This document shows positions 5,665-8,995 of a DNA stretch of 8,995 nt, one piece after another. The notes beneath the pieces were generated by a model, which saw only the letters and a list, made by a program, of their open reading frames with translations, searched no databases and was not told the origin of the DNA. The DNA comes from Caldifarciminota bacterium. GTDB taxonomy: Bacteria > Hydrothermota > Tepidihabitantia > SM23-42. Each line of letters opens with the position of its first letter. Within the stretch, counting starts at the first letter, position 1. Made by a program: the position numbers and the translations under genes. The stretch is from NCBI GenBank assembly GCA_030671005.1, contig DAOVAN010000064.1, forward strand, positions 1-8,995. Direction: 5' to 3'.

Positions 5665-6222
5665 TTAGGTCTCTCGGATTTCTTTTTCCTTGTCTTTTTG
5701 GACTCCGTCGACTTTCTTTATGAATTGATCAGTGGTATGTTGCACGTCTTCTTGTGCCTTGAACGAAGCGTCTTCGGACATCTCCTTTTCCTTCTCGAGT
5801 TTCTTTATTTCATTGTTGGCTTCGCGTCGAATATTCCTGATCGCCACCCGTGTTTCTTCCGTCATTCTCAGCGTAAGTTTGATGAGTTCTTCCCGTCTTT
5901 CTGTGGTTAATGGCGGTACAGCAAGACGGACGACATTGCCGTCGTTGTTGGGCGTCAAGCCGAGTGCTGATTTGTGGATTGCTTTTTCGATGTTGGGGAG
6001 AGCCGTTTTGTCCCAGGGTTGGATAATTATCAAACGTGCTTCAGGAATGCTTATTGTCGCGACTTGGTTCAAGGGTAATTGACTTCCGTAGTACTCGACC
6101 TTGATGCCGTCCAGGAGTGCCAGTGAGGCACGGCCGGTTCTTAACTTGGAGAATTCTTGGGCAAGCAACGACAATGATTTGTTCATTCTTGTTTCGGTGC
6201 TTTTCTTGATTTCTTCAATCAT
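5665..6222 (-). CDS. frr: Ribosome recycling factor
   Basis: RRF works with EF-G to split the post-termination ribosome so that it can start a new round. The 185-residue product has the family length. It shows the N-terminal helix with LRTGRASLALLDGIKVEYYG, the hinge-proximal LNQVATISIPEARLIIIQPW and the PNNDGN loop. The C-terminal long helices follow, with TEETRVAIRNIRREANNEI containing the conserved Arg cluster. ATG 6222 is preferred over the in-frame GTG at 6225 because GGAGG (6228-6232) lies five bases from it. The start overlaps the last 8 bp of pyrH, so translation is probably coupled. pyrH-frr is a widely conserved pair. Confidence 0.97.
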   Translation of the reverse strand: MIEEIKKSTETRMNKSLSLLAQEFSKLRTGRASLALLDGIKVEYYGSQLPLNQVATISIPEARLIIIQPWDKTALPNIEKAIHKSALGLTPNNDGNVVRLAVPPLTTERREELIKLTLRMTEETRVAIRNIRREANNEIKKLEKEKEMSEDASFKAQEDVQHTTDQFIKKVDGVQKDKEKEIRET

Positions 6223-6943
6223 CACATCCTCCGCTGATTATTGTTCCCACGATCTTACCGGTAATGATGTCGGAAAGCTGATGCTGCGAGAAGTTGTAAA
6301 CATAGATCGGGATGTTTGCCTCGCGGCATATGTTGAATGCCGCCATATCCATGACTCCTAGATTCTTTTCAATTGCTTGATCATAGGATAGTTCCCGGTA
6401 GAAAGTGGCGCGCTTGTTCTTGTGCGGGTCGGCTGAATATACGCCGGCCACCTTCGTCCCTTTGATAAGTACATCAGCGCACATTTCCGCTGCCCGCACT
6501 GCAGCCGCAGTGTCCGTCGTGAAGAGTGGATTGCCGGTGCCCCCGGCAAATATCAAAATCCCCCCTGAGTTGTAGAACTCAAGGTCATCAAATTTATTGA
6601 AGCGTTGAGCAACACCATCAACGGCGAGCGCGCTACTGAGCCTCACATCATGATCTGTCTTGCTTAATGCTGAGTAGAGCAGTGTGCTGTTGATTACGGT
6701 AGCTACCATGCCACACATGTCGGCATCGATCTTATTCATCCAGCCGGCATCTCGTCCGCGAATTATGTTGCCAGCGCCAACTACAATCCCGATTCTGGCA
6801 CCTGCTTCGCGTGCCGAGACTATCTGGCCCATTGTATAGTTTATTGCTGCTTGATCGAAGGTCTTGATTTTGTTACCGAAGAACTCTCCAGATAATTTGA
6901 GAATGATTCTGCGGTATTTTAGGTGGGATGAATCGTTTTTCAT
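6215..6943 (-). CDS. pyrH: UMP kinase
   Basis: Bacterial UMP kinase phosphorylates UMP to UDP with ATP and is usually a hexamer regulated by GTP and UTP. The 242-residue amino-acid-kinase-fold protein has LKLSGE (15-20), the phosphate loop GAGNIIRG (56-63), GMVATVIN, FAGGTGNPLFTTDTAA, GVYSADPHK and a C-terminal VMDMAAFNICRE. The phosphate loop has Ala at the middle position of the usual GGGN, and the following segment reads DMCGM where D-[YH]-M-G-M is typical; both are mild departures. ATG 6943 overlaps the tsf stop (ATGA) by 4 bp, with only a weak Shine-Dalgarno, which suggests translation coupled to tsf. Confidence 0.96.
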   Translation of the reverse strand: MKNDSSHLKYRRIILKLSGEFFGNKIKTFDQAAINYTMGQIVSAREAGARIGIVVGAGNIIRGRDAGWMNKIDADMCGMVATVINSTLLYSALSKTDHDVRLSSALAVDGVAQRFNKFDDLEFYNSGGILIFAGGTGNPLFTTDTAAAVRAAEMCADVLIKGTKVAGVYSADPHKNKRATFYRELSYDQAIEKNLGVMDMAAFNICREANIPIYVYNFSQHQLSDIITGKIVGTIISGGCDD

Positions 6944-7527
6944 TCACCGAGGCGAAAACGTACGAAACGCCTCACGACGATGTTTTCACCGAACTTTGCG
7001 ATCTGTTCTTTTAGATACTCGCCGACGGTCTTCTCGGGGATTTTTACAAAGGGTTGCTCCAGAAGGCATACGTCTGAGTAGAATTTTTCCAATTTGCCGG
7101 TGACTATTTTTTCGACGATATCCGGCTTTTTCTTTATGTCCTGGACCATACTTCGGTATATTTCTTTTTCACGTTCGATGACATCGGCGGACAACTCCTC
7201 GCGTACGACCACGATCGGCTCACTAGCTGCGATCTGCAGGGCAATGTCGCGGACGAACCTTCTGAATTCGGTGTTGCGGGCAACGAAATCGGTTTCGCAG
7301 TTTACCTCGACCAGGACACCCAGTCTATCTCCGGGATGAATGTACGCATCAATGATGCCTTCTTTTGTGATGCGTCCTACTTTTTTTGCGGCTAACGCGA
7401 GTCCCTTTTTCCTCAGTGTCTCAACCGCTTTTTCAATATCCCCCTCTACCTCAGTCAGTGCCTCTTGGCAGTCGACGATACCAGCGCCCGTTCGTGCTCT
7501 AAGCTCCCTCAGCTTCTCCCGATCCAT
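6940..7527 (-). CDS. tsf: Elongation factor Ts, short form
   Basis: EF-Ts is the guanine-nucleotide exchange factor for EF-Tu. The 195-residue product has the N-terminal UBA-like module with TGAGIVDCQEAL (13-24) and the core signature CETDFVARNTEF (from 77), including T79-D80-F81-V82 that contacts EF-Tu. It ends with CLLEQPFVKI and IGENIVVRRF-like AKFGENIVVRRFVRF. At 195 residues it resembles the Thermus/Thermotoga short type rather than the about 283-residue E. coli form, so it probably acts as a homodimer (inference). The frame is open to 7551, but ATG 7527 is chosen because it has AAGGAGA (7531-7537) three bases upstream and matches the family N-terminus. It overlaps the end of rpsB by 29 bp. 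Confidence 0.96.
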   Translation of the reverse strand: MDREKLRELRARTGAGIVDCQEALTEVEGDIEKAVETLRKKGLALAAKKVGRITKEGIIDAYIHPGDRLGVLVEVNCETDFVARNTEFRRFVRDIALQIAASEPIVVVREELSADVIEREKEIYRSMVQDIKKKPDIVEKIVTGKLEKFYSDVCLLEQPFVKIPEKTVGEYLKEQIAKFGENIVVRRFVRFRLGE

Positions 7528-8233
7528 ATGTCTCCTTCTCTTCTGCCTCAAATCCCTTTCTTCCCTCGGTCACCGCATTGGCAATGATTTGGGTGACGAG
7601 TGAAATGGATCTGATGGAGTCATCATTGGCAGGTATTGGATAATCGATTTCGGTCGGGTCGACATTAGTGTCGACAATGGCGACCACCGGAATATTCACC
7701 CGGAGTGCTTCTCGGAGCGCGGTTTCATCCTTGTTGATATCCACGAGATACACCAACCCTGGCAGACGGTCCATATCCTTGATGCCTTCAAAAGATTTAT
7801 GCAACTTTTGGTATTCGCGTTCGGCTTTGGCGAGCTCTTTTTTAGAAACCATTGTCCAGCGTCCATCTTCTTTCATCTGCTCGAACTCTCTAAGCCTCGA
7901 GATGCGCTGATTCAGGATGTCGAAATTGGTCAGTAATCCGCCCAGCCAGCGTTCCGTGACGTAGAAGATATTGCCACGCCTTGCTTCATCCTTGATGATG
8001 TCCTTGGCTTGTTTTTTTGTTCCAACGAACAGAATTCCTTTGCCTTCTTCGGCGATGCGGACGGTTGCTTCGTAGGCGCGTTTGAGTGATTCTTGTGTTT
8101 GCCTCAGGTCGATTATGTGGATGCCACTTCTTTTGCCGAATATGTACTTACCCATCTTTGGATTCCAGCGCTTGGTGCGATGTCCGAAGTGACAGCCCGA
8201 ACTAACCAATCTCTCGAATGTAATCTGTTCCAA
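7499..8233 (-). CDS. rpsB: Small ribosomal subunit protein S2
   Basis: S2 binds late to the 30S subunit. The 244-residue product has the S2 hallmark GCHFGHRTKRWNPKM near the N-terminus, then GIHIIDLRQT, FVGTKKQAK, ERWLGGLLTNF and the C-terminal IDYPIPANDDSIRSI. The start is TTG 8233, a rare codon, supported by AAGGAGG (8238-8244) four bases upstream. That site overlaps the rpsI stop codon (TAAGGAGG), only 9 bp separating the genes. The acidic C-terminal tail also encodes the Shine-Dalgarno and first codons of tsf. Order rpsB-tsf-pyrH-frr is the ancestral bacterial arrangement. Confidence 0.97.
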   Translation of the reverse strand: MEQITFERLVSSGCHFGHRTKRWNPKMGKYIFGKRSGIHIIDLRQTQESLKRAYEATVRIAEEGKGILFVGTKKQAKDIIKDEARRGNIFYVTERWLGGLLTNFDILNQRISRLREFEQMKEDGRWTMVSKKELAKAEREYQKLHKSFEGIKDMDRLPGLVYLVDINKDETALREALRVNIPVVAIVDTNVDPTEIDYPIPANDDSIRSISLVTQIIANAVTEGRKGFEAEEKETYGSGEAEGA

Positions 8234-8242
8234 GATTCCTCC

Positions 8243-8626
8243 TTAACGCTTGGAGAATTGAAATCTCTTGCGTCGCTTCGCCAAACCGTACTTGCAGCGT
8301 TCTTTCATTCTGGGATCGCGTTTCAGCAACCCGGCGCTCTTGAGGGTGGGTCTCAGTTCTGGATTGAATTTCACTAATGCCCTGGCAATGCCATGGCACA
8401 GCGCTCCTGCTTGACCAGATATTCCACCACCGGATATTTTCGCCTTGATGTCGAAGGTGCCCATGACGCCTGCGGTAACCAGCGGAAGATTGGCAAGGTC
8501 GACGAGGTCTTGTCTTCCAAAATACTGCAGAGGATTGCGATTATTCACTTTCATGACTCCACTGCCAGTTGTCAGAATGATCTGTGCGGTTGCTGTTTTC
8601 CTAGATCCTGTCAATATCTCTGCCAT
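8243..8626 (-). CDS. rpsI: Small ribosomal subunit protein S9
   Basis: S9 sits in the 30S head; its C-terminal tail reaches the P-site tRNA. The 127-residue product has GSRKTATAQI near the N-terminus, a central GGGISGQAGALCHGIARAL and the basic tail ending RRKRFQFSKR, close to the classic KRPQFSKR. Length is normal. ATG 8626 is supported by AAGGAGG at 8634-8640, which overlaps the rplM stop codon. The rplM-rpsI pair is almost universal in bacteria, and here it is joined to the rpsB operon. Confidence 0.97.
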   Translation of the reverse strand: MAEILTGSRKTATAQIILTTGSGVMKVNNRNPLQYFGRQDLVDLANLPLVTAGVMGTFDIKAKISGGGISGQAGALCHGIARALVKFNPELRPTLKSAGLLKRDPRMKERCKYGLAKRRKRFQFSKR

Positions 8627-8633
8627 ATGTATT

Positions 8634-8641
8634 CCTCCTTA
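8634..8641 (-). promoter_or_regulatory. Fused stop codon and Shine-Dalgarno (rplM/rpsI)
   Basis: TAAGGAGG on the minus strand holds the rplM stop (TAA) and the rpsI ribosome binding site. The same fusion recurs at the rpsI/rpsB junction (8238-8245). A terminating ribosome would cover the next start site, which favours re-initiation and equal output. Confidence 0.8.
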
Positions 8642-8995
8642 CAACTCGATTTTCTGGGGCGACTGTGCAGAATGTGGATGATTTGAGTCAGTATAGATTT
8701 TCAGACGCCTCAGCCGTCGTGCCCTCAGCCTATTCTTTGGCAACATACCACTGACCGCATGATACATCACGCGTTCAGGGTGTTTCTCCAGCATCAATTC
8801 CAGACTAATCTTCTTCAAGCCACCAGGATAAAAAGAGTGCGAATAATAGATCTTATCCGTCATTTTCTTCCCGGTGACACGAAACTTATCGGCATTGACA
8901 ATCACCACAAAATCACCACAGTCAATGTGCGGTGTGTATTGTGGTTTATGCTTGCCGGTCAAAACAAAAGCTATTTTCGAGGCCAGTCGACCTAA
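8639..8995 (-). CDS. rplM: Large ribosomal subunit protein L13 (5' truncated by window end)
   Basis: L13 is an early assembly protein of the 50S subunit. The frame runs off the right edge, leaving the last 118 residues; about 24 N-terminal residues are outside, judged by the usual 142. The visible part begins LGRLASKIAFVLTGKHKPQYTP, followed by DCGDFVVIVNADK, TGKK, YYSHSFYPGG and VSGMLPKNRL, all L13 signatures. A TTG at 8962 is in frame but lies inside the conserved region, so it is not the start. The stop codon is part of the rpsI ribosome binding site. The operon promoter must lie beyond 8995. Confidence 0.96.
   Translation of the reverse strand, partial: LGRLASKIAFVLTGKHKPQYTPHIDCGDFVVIVNADKFRVTGKKMTDKIYYSHSFYPGGLKKISLELMLEKHPERVMYHAVSGMLPKNRLRARRLRRLKIYTDSNHPHSAQSPQKIEL

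Noticed and set aside
7528..7551. Upstream ATG extension of tsf (eight extra residues)
   Set aside because: The extension is basic and unlike EF-Ts N-termini, and the good Shine-Dalgarno points to ATG 7527.
8960..8962. TTG as the start of rplM
   Set aside because: Conserved L13 sequence (LGRLASKI) continues upstream to the window edge, so the true start is outside.
1..8995. CRISPR array, tRNA, rRNA, IS element or prophage
   Set aside because: No regularly spaced repeats, cloverleaf-like sequences, transposase or integrase motifs or terminal inverted repeats were seen on reading; nearly all sequence is taken up by recognisable core genes.

Overview
The window is a compact bacterial chromosome segment, mostly core genes, with no phage, IS, CRISPR or RNA gene. 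The first gene ends in a FlgD-like / type IX secretion (T9SS type A) sorting domain behind FG-GAP/VCBS repeats. HslV, a short EF-Ts of the Thermus/Thermotoga kind and a short RpoD-like sigma factor without region 1.1 are also present. Together these suggest a Gram-negative-like lineage near the FCB superphylum or a candidate division such as WOR-3. The taxonomic placement is inference from gene content only.

Layout, plus strand: 1-553 is the 3' end of a secreted beta-propeller-like protein. It is followed by a CCA tRNA nucleotidyltransferase with an HD domain (748-2118) and then hslV (2197-2721), the peptidase of the HslUV protease. The usual partner hslU is not in the window. Both cca and hslV have near-perfect TTGACA / TATAAT-type promoters whose -10 box sits 6 to 8 bases before the ATG, with no Shine-Dalgarno, so both mRNAs look leaderless.

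Layout, minus strand (transcribed from 8995 down to 2788): rplM (5' end beyond the window), rpsI, rpsB, tsf, pyrH, frr, a small lysine-rich coiled-coil-like protein of unknown function, a Do/HtrA-family protease with two PDZ domains, and a sigma-70 family factor. The first six form a tight translation/nucleotide operon with stop/Shine-Dalgarno fusions and gene overlaps: ribosomal proteins L13, S9 and S2, elongation factor Ts, UMP kinase and ribosome recycling factor. Most genes here have strong AAGGAGG sites; pyrH (coupled through an ATGA overlap) and the sigma gene do not. After frr come three looser genes (gaps 84, 96 and 54 bp) that suggest an envelope-stress module: unknown small protein, periplasmic protease, sigma factor. 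The sigma factor and hslV converge, separated by 66 bp without a visible terminator.

I see no clearly novel multi-gene system. The points most worth a second look are the paired leaderless promoters, hslV without hslU and with a short propeptide, the altered -10-reading residues of the sigma factor, and a 12-bp perfect palindrome just upstream of the protease gene.
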